NCBI GenBank assembly: GCA_002502365.1
Contig: DAOJ01000023.1
Coordinates: forward strand, 1 to 5,150
Source of the DNA: Euryarchaeota archaeon UBA106
GTDB taxonomy: Archaea > Thermoplasmatota > Poseidoniia > Poseidoniales > Thalassarchaeaceae
DNA length: 5,150 nucleotides
Direction of reading: 5' to 3'
Part shown: positions 1-4,521 of the stretch, one piece after another
Position numbering within the stretch: the first letter of the stretch is position 1
Layout of the letters: every line of letters begins with the position of its first letter
The notes under the pieces: generated by a model
Told to the model about the DNA's origin: nothing
Databases searched by the model: none
What the model saw: the letters and a program-made list of their open reading frames with translations, nothing else
Program-made: the position numbers and the translations under genes

Positions 1-78
1 AACAAGCCAATTCCTTATGCAAATAGATTGGTTCCAATTAGCCTAAACCTAGCGGTTGTTAAGAGACTCATGTCGTGA

Positions 79-927
79 TTATCTCTGGCATCTTGGGCAA
101 TAAAAAGTTGAACGCCCGGATTGAACGATACGTCGAATTGTACCTCCACAGCTTTCCTGTTTGCAGGTTTCTCCCTCTCTGTTGAAAACCATGAATTGTT
201 GAGGGAAGTATCCTAGATCTCCCGAACCATCAACACCTCGGAAATCAGAAATTGTGGAACCACCGGCTTCGATGGCTTCGAAAATTACCTCGTTGGTAAA
301 TTTGTGAATTCTTTCAACTGCGACAACAATTCGTTGACTTTTACCCGCCACCTCAGCAGCTGTTTTTGTAGGAGAAATTCCTGAACGATGGAGAATCTCA
401 CTAACGTAGATATTGCCCAATCCTGCAACAACTCGCTGATCGAGTAGAACTGTCTTAATCGGGCTACGACGACCATGCAAGCCCGACTTTAACGATTCTA
501 AAGTAAAATCATTGGTGAGTGGTTCAGGCCCTAGTCCAGATAGCAGTTTATGTTCCCTTTCAGCCGATGTTGGCATCAGATCCATGATACCAAATCTACG
601 ATGGTCAGAGTAAGTGGAAGTTAGCGCACCATCATCAAATTCAACATAGACGTGATCGTGCTTCCCTTCCCCTGGTGAATCTATTGTCCAAACCCCAGTC
701 ATACCGAGATGACTTAGCCAGGTATTTCCATTATCTAGGCGAATCAAAAGATATTTTGAGGAACGTCCAATCTCTACTACCTTGGCACCTGTTAGCGCTT
801 CTTCAAGATTCGATGGAAATGGAAATCTAAGGTCAGGGCGGCGTAAATCGACAAAGCTGATTCGTCTGCCAACCCAATGAGGAATTAGACCGCGCCGTAC
901 GGTTTCTACCTCTGGCATCTCCGGCAT
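79..927 (-). CDS. fpg: Formamidopyrimidine-DNA glycosylase (Fpg/MutM)
   Basis: Bifunctional DNA glycosylase/AP lyase that removes 8-oxoguanine and ring-opened purines in base excision repair. Length is 282 residues, near the family norm of about 270-290. The N-terminus MPEMPEVET matches the family MPELPEVET, so the ATG at 925-927 is the right start: after Met removal, Pro2 is the catalytic nucleophile and Glu3 the catalytic acid. Lys58 (GRSSKYLL) is the conserved beta-hairpin lysine. HLGMTG is at 73-78 and the DHRRFG arginine loop at 108-113. The helix-two-turn-helix spans about 153-186 with LDQRVVAGLGNIYVSE (Asn172). The C-terminal zinc finger uses Cys255, Cys260, Cys277 and Cys280 and ends in CPRCQR. 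The first cysteine pair is C-x4-C, not the C-x2-C of E. coli. RRPDLRFPFP, LLDQRVVAGLGNIYV and RRIVQSGRSTFYC recall alphaproteobacterial Fpg, so lateral acquisition is inferred. It is a single gene, divergent from the membrane-protein pair. No clear Shine-Dalgarno site precedes it. Confidence 0.97.
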   Translation of the reverse strand: MPEMPEVETVRRGLIPHWVGRRISFVDLRRPDLRFPFPSNLEEALTGAKVVEIGRSSKYLLIRLDNGNTWLSHLGMTGVWTIDSPGEGKHDHVYVEFDDGALTSTYSDHRRFGIMDLMPTSAEREHKLLSGLGPEPLTNDFTLESLKSGLHGRRSPIKTVLLDQRVVAGLGNIYVSEILHRSGISPTKTAAEVAGKSQRIVVAVERIHKFTNEVIFEAIEAGGSTISDFRGVDGSGDLGYFPQQFMVFNREGETCKQESCGGTIRRIVQSGRSTFYCPRCQR

Positions 928-963
928 AATCTTGGCAGACAGGGAGGATTGATGATGATGCCG

Positions 964-978
964 TTCTAAACTTTAGAA
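964..978. repeat. Perfect inverted repeat between divergent genes
   Basis: TTCTAAA-C-TTTAGAA: two perfect 7-base arms around one central base. It sits in the 95-base gap between fpg (starts at 927, leftward) and the small membrane-protein gene (starts at 1023, rightward), 37-51 bases from the first start and 45-59 from the second. The position and AT-rich symmetric form would suit an operator or a TATA-like element for fpg read on the minus strand. With a 1-base centre it cannot form a useful RNA hairpin, so a protein-binding DNA site is the likelier role. Function is inferred only. Confidence 0.4.
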
Positions 979-993
979 TTAGATTGAGATGAA

Positions 994-1000
994 CTTAAAC
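994..1000 (+). promoter_or_regulatory. Possible TATA-like box for the first membrane-protein gene
   Basis: CTTAAAC is centred about 26 bases upstream of the ATG at 1023, the spacing expected for an archaeal leaderless transcript. No Shine-Dalgarno motif is visible just before that ATG, which fits leaderless initiation. The match to a TATA consensus is weak. Confidence 0.25.
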
Positions 1001-1022
1001 CAAACTAAGTGTCCCAGAGATT

Positions 1023-1379
1023 ATGGAAGACGGTAATCCTCCTCCTGAAACTAATGTCATCGAAGGTCAACCAGAGGTTCTCTACGTTCAAGGAGTAGGT
1101 AATCAAGGGATGGTGGGACAATATCCACAAACTCAGGCTGTAGTTGCTCTTGTTTTGAGTATTGTAGGACTGATGATGTGTGGACTGTGCACTTCTATTC
1201 CTGGATTAATAATGGCAGGCTCGGCATTAAAAATCACAAAACAGCACCCTGGTCATCCAGATCATGGAATAGCACAAGCCGCTAACATAGTTGGATGGAT
1301 AACAACTATAATTTGGACATTGATTATTATATTCTATGTATTTATTTTCGTGATTGCAATAGCCGCAGAGGGCGCTTGA
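1023..1379 (+). CDS. Small two-helix membrane protein, DUF4190-like (copy 1)
   Basis: 118-residue protein of unknown function. Residues 1-37 are polar, acidic and rich in Pro, Gln, Asn and Gly, with no signal peptide. A hydrophobic segment at about 38-66 (AVVALVLSIVGLMMCGLC, ending GLIMAGSALKI) has cysteines at 53 and 56. A short basic and His-rich loop follows (KITKQHPGHPDHG, 70-82), then a second long hydrophobic segment at about 84-114. The pattern of VALVLSIVGL, then a Gly/Cys-rich turn, then a small-residue helix ending in an ALK-type motif, then a second helix resembles DUF4190 membrane proteins. That is recognition by pattern, not by search. The next gene downstream, 47 bases on, has the same architecture and is a likely tandem paralogue. 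The upstream neighbour fpg is divergent. The start is the first ATG of the frame. No role can be assigned; a membrane-anchored accessory protein is all that is supported. Confidence 0.85.
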   Translation: MEDGNPPPETNVIEGQPEVLYVQGVGNQGMVGQYPQTQAVVALVLSIVGLMMCGLCTSIPGLIMAGSALKITKQHPGHPDHGIAQAANIVGWITTIIWTLIIIFYVFIFVIAIAAEGA

Positions 1380-1426
1380 ATCGGAAATTTACATTAGGGA
1401 TTCTCACACAAAATGAGTAGTTAATT

Positions 1427-1771
1427 ATGAATCAAGAGGAATCTTGGTGGGATGAAGACGGTTCGAACGTTCAGGGAATACCTCAGACAGTAACCAATAC
1501 AGGTAATGTATTTGTCACACAAGGAAATCACTTAGCAACAGCTCAAACTACTTCTGCAATGATTATTGTAGCATTGGTACTCAGTGTCTTCTCCGTAGTA
1601 TGTTGTGGGCCAATTGCAATTGTGTCATTGATTATGGGGGCTGTTAGATTGTCTCAAGTTTCGGAATTTGACAATCATCCTGACCATAATTTAGCATTCA
1701 TTACAATCATCATTTCAATAATTGCGCTTGTAATGAATTTTCTAGCTATTGGGGCAGAATTCTTCTTCTGA
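1427..1771 (+). CDS. Small two-helix membrane protein, DUF4190-like (copy 2)
   Basis: 114-residue protein of unknown function and apparent paralogue of the gene just upstream. Residues 1-42 are polar, with an acidic, Trp-containing start (MNQEESWWDEDG) and a Thr/Asn/Gln-rich stretch. Hydrophobic segment 1 is at about 43-70 (IIVALVLSVFSVVCCGPIAI) with adjacent cysteines 59 and 60. The loop at 73-88 carries the same HPDH motif as its neighbour, and hydrophobic segment 2 covers about 89-114, ending EFFF. Shared features are VALVLS, a cysteine pair at the end of helix 1, HPDH and the overall layout; the rest is quite divergent. No Shine-Dalgarno site is seen before the ATG. The last 30 bases overlap, tail to tail, the 3' end of the fibrillarin gene on the other strand. 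Membrane location is well supported, function is not. Confidence 0.83.
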   Translation: MNQEESWWDEDGSNVQGIPQTVTNTGNVFVTQGNHLATAQTTSAMIIVALVLSVFSVVCCGPIAIVSLIMGAVRLSQVSEFDNHPDHNLAFITIIISIIALVMNFLAIGAEFFF

Positions 1772-2476
1772 TTTTTTACAATAAAATACCGCGTGTTGCT
1801 CCTCGAAAACAGAGATATCAATTACCTCAATTAACTCTAGATGTTGACAATTTTCGATCACACTCTTTGTATGTTCAAATCTGGCATCATCACCACCTTC
1901 CATCCATTTTTCGCTTGCTGCTTTGAGCGATAATAGAGCCGAGCCCCCTTCTTTGAGGAAGGCTGAAGTCATCCTGACGAAGGTCTCTGCTTGGTCGCCT
2001 ATGCTAAGATCTTGATGTAACCAATCTGCTTTCTCTCTAATGTAAGGAGCCACGGCAAGTGGATTGCGCGCATCGGCTAAGACCGGGACTAGACCTTGGC
2101 GGCGCTCTGCTAATTTGACCAAATCTCGCATCATTCTCGGTGAGATATCTACTGCCACCACCTGACCCCCATGGTGATTTCCAGCGCCACAGACATTGTC
2201 ATGAATATGACTTACAGTACCACCAGAAGATGCCCCTAGGTATAGACAAGTGGAGCCTGATTCAGGCAATAATAATGCGGCATTTCCTTTGGTCTTTAGA
2301 ACACTAGCAGCAACCTTTGAACGATTAGGGTCCCAAAGACGCCATTCATTCCTACCATCCCTTTTCCTTCTCTCGCCACGAACTGAAACCCCCTTTACCG
2401 CATTACGAGACCAAAGGCTTCGTCCTTCCCGACGAATACCCCAAGCGAGCTTGATAGGTTTCGGCAAATCAATCAC
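1742..2476 (-). CDS. flpA: Fibrillarin-like rRNA/tRNA 2'-O-methyltransferase
   Basis: SAM-dependent methyltransferase of the archaeal box C/D ribonucleoprotein; it methylates ribose 2'-OH on rRNA or tRNA sites chosen by guide RNAs, together with Nop5 and L7Ae. Length is 244 residues. An N-terminal beta-rich part (about 9-47) leads into EWRLWDPNRSKVAAS, matching the family EYREWNPYRSKLAAA. The SAM-binding motif is YLGASSGGTVSH (79-90), followed by VVAVDISPRMMRDL (106-119), LADARNPL (133-140), HQDLSIGDQAE (154-164) with the conserved Asp, and LLSLKAAS (181-188) with the conserved Lys. It ends with FEEQHAVFYCKK (224-235) and a 9-residue nonconserved tail. An extra Gly/His segment (CGAGNHHGG, 96-104) lies between motif I and the next strand. 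The start is GTG, sharing the 4-base GTGA overlap with the nop5 stop, which implies translational coupling. Its 3' end overlaps the convergent membrane-protein gene by 30 bases. Confidence 0.96.
   Translation of the reverse strand: MIDLPKPIKLAWGIRREGRSLWSRNAVKGVSVRGERRKRDGRNEWRLWDPNRSKVAASVLKTKGNAALLLPESGSTCLYLGASSGGTVSHIHDNVCGAGNHHGGQVVAVDISPRMMRDLVKLAERRQGLVPVLADARNPLAVAPYIREKADWLHQDLSIGDQAETFVRMTSAFLKEGGSALLSLKAASEKWMEGGDDARFEHTKSVIENCQHLELIEVIDISVFEEQHAVFYCKKSEEEFCPNS
1772..1777 (+). terminator. T-run immediately after the membrane-protein gene
   Basis: Six consecutive T follow directly after the TGA stop at 1769-1771, preceded by the T/C-rich TCTTCTTCTG. Archaeal polymerases often terminate at short T-tracts without a hairpin, and a stop here would limit transcription running antisense into flpA. 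One short tract is modest evidence. Confidence 0.35.
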
Positions 2477-3495
2477 TTCCGCTTGGGTGGTTTAGGAAAT
2501 TTAGCCTTGATTGCCTCGGTCTCTTTATGAATCTCAGCGACGGTATCTGCGTCCCACCGCTCTCCACCAAAGTGATCACATCTAACTGCGATTGAGGCTT
2601 TTCCAGCGAGGAATCGAGCGATCTTTCCACGAACCCATCTTGGTGAACGAGAAATCTGAGGCATACTGAAGAGTATTGCTCCGTGTTTTGGTGGTGCTGC
2701 TCCCCGTCTATGGGCTGCCATTGCCGCATGCGCTCCTAAAACTTGCAAAGAGCCTGAGGGCATTCTAGCCAGTCTTTCTCTTCCGCCTGCTAGAGTTACC
2801 ATTCTAGCAGCACCAAGTGGTCCAATTAATGCAGAAAGACTCGGAACATGCTGCTCGGCTAAATCACGAATTGCGTCCTCGTGGGCTTCAAGCCTTTGAG
2901 TCAGCTCTACAACTCCCCGAGCATGATCTCTCAATGCTTGCCATTCGATATCTGAAGGAAGATGAATTGGCGATTGGACTCCTAAGGCTTCGGCCGCTTC
3001 TTCGATAGAACTGGATTCGGCTATAGAAGAGGGTATTTCGTCTCTTTGAGCATCAAGGTCTACTTCGGAAAGAAACAGACCTGTCCATTCAACACATCGT
3101 GCCTCATTGGTTGTCCATGAGGCACGAAGTTCAGCCGCTGAGGAAACTAACATATCCAATCGGCGATCAGTATCACCTGCGGCATCTGCAATTCCTCTTT
3201 TGGCGAGAATTGGGGCAGCAGCCTCGAACAATTTTCTTTCCTCATCATCCAGTTCGGGCCATTTAGCATCAGACAAGACGCCTAGAGGATCAACTTCAGC
3301 ATCAGCAAAACGCTCTGATAAAATCCTAGCCTCTGGACTTAGACGCCCACGTTGTAAATCCCACAAACGGTCTGCGATTGCTCCAGATGAGCGCTTGCCG
3401 GACCAAATTATCTCGTCATGAATAACTCCTTCGACATCTACTACCCGAGCCATTCTCCAGTCGTAGCGCAATTTCACAACTACCGCGAGAGGCAC
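2473..3495 (-). CDS. nop5: Nop5 (Nop56/58-like) C/D RNP core protein
   Basis: Scaffold of the archaeal box C/D RNP: it binds fibrillarin through its N-terminal domain, dimerises through a coiled coil, and binds the L7Ae/guide-RNA k-turn through the NOP domain. Length is 340 residues, somewhat short for the family. The N-terminal domain is about 1-60, with AIADRLWDLQRG corresponding to the usual EIAERLKKLRNG. A helical region follows: RRLDMLVSSAAEL and NEARCVEWTGLFLSEVD (130-146), like the family REWYGLHFPEL, then a helix at about 183-215. The NOP domain at about 216-311 is very clear: PSLSALIGPLGAARMVTLAGG, QVLGAHAAMAAHRRG, PPKHGAILF, RGKIARFLAGKASIAVRCDHFGGE. A basic tail (KFPKPPKRK) follows. 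The GTG at 3495 is chosen because VVVKLRYDW supplies the first beta strand of the family, and a TATA-like box sits at leaderless spacing. An ATG at 3453 (residue 15) is the alternative and would remove that strand. It is first in a two-gene unit with flpA. Confidence 0.95.
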   Translation of the reverse strand: MPLAVVVKLRYDWRMARVVDVEGVIHDEIIWSGKRSSGAIADRLWDLQRGRLSPEARILSERFADAEVDPLGVLSDAKWPELDDEERKLFEAAAPILAKRGIADAAGDTDRRLDMLVSSAAELRASWTTNEARCVEWTGLFLSEVDLDAQRDEIPSSIAESSSIEEAAEALGVQSPIHLPSDIEWQALRDHARGVVELTQRLEAHEDAIRDLAEQHVPSLSALIGPLGAARMVTLAGGRERLARMPSGSLQVLGAHAAMAAHRRGAAPPKHGAILFSMPQISRSPRWVRGKIARFLAGKASIAVRCDHFGGERWDADTVAEIHKETEAIKAKFPKPPKRK

Positions 3496-3520
3496 ATTTG
3501 GCTTGAATCCCCCGCTAGAC

Positions 3521-3529
3521 TACAATTAT
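3521..3529 (-). promoter_or_regulatory. Possible TATA box for nop5-flpA
   Basis: Read on the minus strand this is ATAATTGTA, centred about 30 bases upstream of the nop5 GTG at 3495. With typical archaeal spacing, transcription would begin within a few bases of that GTG, giving a leaderless or near-leaderless mRNA. This supports the GTG over the later ATG as the start. Confidence 0.4.
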
Positions 3530-3541
3530 CCGGAAGCGGTC

Positions 3542-3550
3542 AATAACTAA
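3542..3550 (+). promoter_or_regulatory. Possible TATA-like box for crcB
   Basis: AATAACTAA is centred about 24 bases upstream of the crcB ATG at 3570. There is no Shine-Dalgarno motif before that ATG, so leaderless initiation would fit. It shares a 74-base divergent intergenic region with the nop5 promoter. The consensus match is weak. Confidence 0.3.
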
Positions 3551-3569
3551 ACTAGATTCGGCTAAAGAT

Positions 3570-3944
3570 ATGGACATACGACTCGTTACTTTAGTTGCAA
3601 CAGGTGGTGCAATCGGTGCGGTTGCAAGATACGCACTTCAGCAGTGGCTTCCCGCAGATTCTTTACCTTGGGGGACGATGGTTGCAAACCTCAGCGGGTC
3701 GTTACTGTTGGGGCTCCTGCTGGGAGCCGTGGCAGCTGGTGCCACGGTAAGTGAAGAAGCAGTTCTATTATTCGGAACCGGTGTACTCGGAGCCTTTACA
3801 ACCATGTCGGCGTTTGCCATTGATACTATTCGAATGGTGGAAACAAATCCTTCATCTACAGCAATTATGGTTACCACCACTCTAATCGGAAGTATCTCTT
3901 TAGCTTGGATAGGTTGGCGAATTTCTATTACTTATATCACCTAG
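3570..3944 (+). CDS. crcB: Fluoride channel CrcB/Fluc
   Basis: Small membrane protein that exports fluoride passively; the family works as an antiparallel dual-topology homodimer in the cytoplasmic membrane. Its 124 residues fit the family. Family motifs in order: GGAIGAVARY (12-21) in helix 1 with the conserved Arg20; LPWGTMVANLSGSLLLGLL (32-50) with the conserved Asn40; and GTGVLGAFTTMSAFAID (69-85), the broken helix 3 with Phe75 and the TT/S residues that line the fluoride path and central sodium site; then a fourth helix at about 98-120. Four membrane segments are visible. No fluoride riboswitch is seen in the 74 bases upstream. It is encoded by a single gene here; many bacteria carry two adjacent copies forming a heterodimer, so a homodimer is inferred. 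It lies on the same strand as tfs, 88 bases upstream of it, and probably has its own promoter. Confidence 0.95.
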   Translation: MDIRLVTLVATGGAIGAVARYALQQWLPADSLPWGTMVANLSGSLLLGLLLGAVAAGATVSEEAVLLFGTGVLGAFTTMSAFAIDTIRMVETNPSSTAIMVTTTLIGSISLAWIGWRISITYIT

Positions 3945-3976
3945 ATTGCTATAATTTTCAATTACGAATGTTGAAG

Positions 3977-3984
3977 TACATATT
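3977..3984 (+). promoter_or_regulatory. Possible TATA box for tfs
   Basis: TACATATT would place the transcription start near 4007, giving a leader of about 26 bases that still contains the strong ribosome binding site at 4021. A second AT-rich candidate, CTATAATTTTC just after the crcB stop, would give a leader of about 50 bases. I cannot decide between them. Confidence 0.35.
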
Positions 3985-4020
3985 CGCCGAGGGCAGACAG
4001 GTCACTCAGACACAGCAAAG

Positions 4021-4025
4021 GGAGG
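4021..4025 (+). promoter_or_regulatory. Shine-Dalgarno site of tfs
   Basis: GGAGG, within AAAGGGAGGATTAGGAATG, lies 7 bases before the ATG at 4033 and fits the anti-Shine-Dalgarno end of archaeal 16S rRNA. It fixes the tfs start. It is the strongest such site in the window, while several neighbours have none. Confidence 0.65.
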
Positions 4026-4032
4026 ATTAGGA

Positions 4033-4413
4033 ATGTTCTGTCCAGAATGTGGTACTCTAGGATTTATGAATCCAGATGGAAATATCCGATGTACGGATTA
4101 CAAATGCGGTTACGAAGGCCCTCTAAGTGGAGCCGATGGAAAGGGTGCGGAATTTACCGACCCAATGACTGGGGAAACCGTCGATTTATCTAAAGCGACT
4201 GCATCCTCCTCTGCGAAAAATCTGAAACATCTCACAGAAGTTGTGGAAGAAGAAGTTGCTAAGGGAACCCTTTGGGAGGGAGATTATCGCTGTCCAGAGT
4301 GTGATGGAGATCGAATTTTTGTCGTACTAATGCAAACTCGTTCTAGCGATGAGCCGGAAACAAAAATATGCACTTGTGAAGCTTGTGGCCACAAATTCCG
4401 TGAGTATCAATGA
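4033..4413 (+). CDS. tfs: Transcription factor S (TFS), TFIIS-like RNA polymerase cleavage factor
   Basis: Archaeal factor that enters the secondary channel of RNA polymerase and stimulates RNA cleavage in backtracked complexes. Length is 126 residues; the family is usually about 105-115, and the excess lies in the linker. The N-terminal zinc ribbon has Cys3, Cys6, Cys20 and Cys25; the second pair is C-x4-C (CTDYKC) where C-x2-C is usual. The linker at about 30-80 is acidic and Ser/Ala-rich. The C-terminal TFIIS-type zinc ribbon has Cys87 and Cys90 (YRCPEC), then Cys115 and Cys118 (CEACGHKFREY). Between them is QTRSSDEPET (101-110) with the Asp106-Glu107 pair and Arg103 that catalyse cleavage in TFIIS, so this is an active cleavage factor and not an Rpb9-like subunit. 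Cys113 is an extra cysteine next to the last zinc pair. pcna follows 108 bases downstream on the same strand; as I recall, tfs and pcna are neighbours in several other euryarchaea. Confidence 0.95.
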   Translation: MFCPECGTLGFMNPDGNIRCTDYKCGYEGPLSGADGKGAEFTDPMTGETVDLSKATASSSAKNLKHLTEVVEEEVAKGTLWEGDYRCPECDGDRIFVVLMQTRSSDEPETKICTCEACGHKFREYQ

Positions 4414-4422
4414 TTACTCTAG

Positions 4423-4441
4423 CGACCCACTACGTGGGTCG
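4423..4441 (+). terminator. Hairpin between tfs and pcna
   Basis: CGACCCAC-TAC-GTGGGTCG: a perfect 8-base stem with a 3-base loop, extendable by one G-U pair. It begins 10 bases after the tfs stop and ends 8 bases before the pcna TATA box. No T-run follows, so it is not a standard intrinsic terminator. It may protect the 3' end of the tfs mRNA, slow polymerase, or act as a DNA palindrome for a regulator next to the pcna promoter. The structure is seen; the role is inferred. Confidence 0.5.
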
Positions 4442-4448
4442 TGTTCAG

Positions 4449-4456
4449 TTAATATA
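4449..4456 (+). promoter_or_regulatory. TATA box of pcna
   Basis: TTAATATA is the best TATA-like match in the window. It is centred 27 bases before the ATG at 4480, so the predicted transcription start falls at or next to that ATG, and the pcna mRNA would have a leader of about 42 bases. The bases just upstream are not a strong purine-rich BRE. Confidence 0.5.
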
Positions 4457-4479
4457 GTCTGGAATCTCATTGGCGAACC

Positions 4480-4509
4480 ATGAAGAACCCCCCGTTGGAG
4501 GAGTCTTAG
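4480..4509 (+). CDS. Possible 9-codon upstream reading frame in the pcna leader
   Basis: ATG at 4480 opens a frame reading MKNPPLEES and stops at TAG 4507-4509. It would start at the predicted 5' end of the pcna transcript and so could be translated leaderless. It is in the same frame as pcna, whose ATG comes 12 bases after the TAG. It contains two consecutive Pro codons in a run of six C. GGAGG at its end (4497-4501) could also recruit ribosomes for the downstream start. It may be chance, since frames this short are common; the case rests on the spacing to the TATA box. Confidence 0.25.
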   Translation: MKNPPLEES

Positions 4510-4511
4510 GT

Positions 4512-4516
4512 AGGTG
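4512..4516 (+). promoter_or_regulatory. Shine-Dalgarno site of pcna
   Basis: AGGTG lies 5 bases before the ATG at 4522 and matches part of the archaeal Shine-Dalgarno consensus (GGAGGTGATC). It supports this ATG as the pcna start. The in-frame TAG at 4507 rules out any N-terminal extension beyond 4 codons. Confidence 0.5.
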
Positions 4517-4521
4517 TTGGG

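Noticed and set aside
1..78. Possible hairpin ATTGG-TT-CCAAT and other small repeats downstream of fpg
   Set aside because: A two-base loop is too tight to fold, no T-run follows on the minus strand, and no gene or RNA motif is recognisable here.
952..969. Short plus-strand frame MMMPF preceded by AGGGAGG
   Set aside because: Only five codons, and the GGAGG-like sequence may be chance; nothing downstream is in frame with it.
949..1022. Box C/D guide RNA candidate (TGATGATG resembling box C) upstream of the first membrane-protein gene
   Set aside because: No CTGA box D or D' lies at suitable spacing downstream on the plus strand, so the C-like motif stands alone in a GATGATGATG repeat.
2250..2729. 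Open frames antisense to or out of frame with flpA and nop5 around 2250-2729
   Set aside because: Both real genes here have full-length family motifs in other frames, and the extra frames give no recognisable protein.
3107..3421. 104-codon plus-strand open frame inside nop5
   Set aside because: It lies wholly antisense to the strongly supported nop5 gene, its protein is Ser/Ala/Arg-rich and low in complexity, and no ribosome binding site or family motif is seen.
3496..3569. Fluoride riboswitch upstream of crcB
   Set aside because: The 74-base gap holds divergent promoters for nop5 and crcB and shows neither the conserved GGxGATGG-type start nor the pseudoknot-forming parts of the crcB RNA motif.
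3638..3880. 80-codon minus-strand open frame inside crcB
   Set aside because: It is a shadow of the crcB coding sequence, with no recognisable domain and no promoter of its own.
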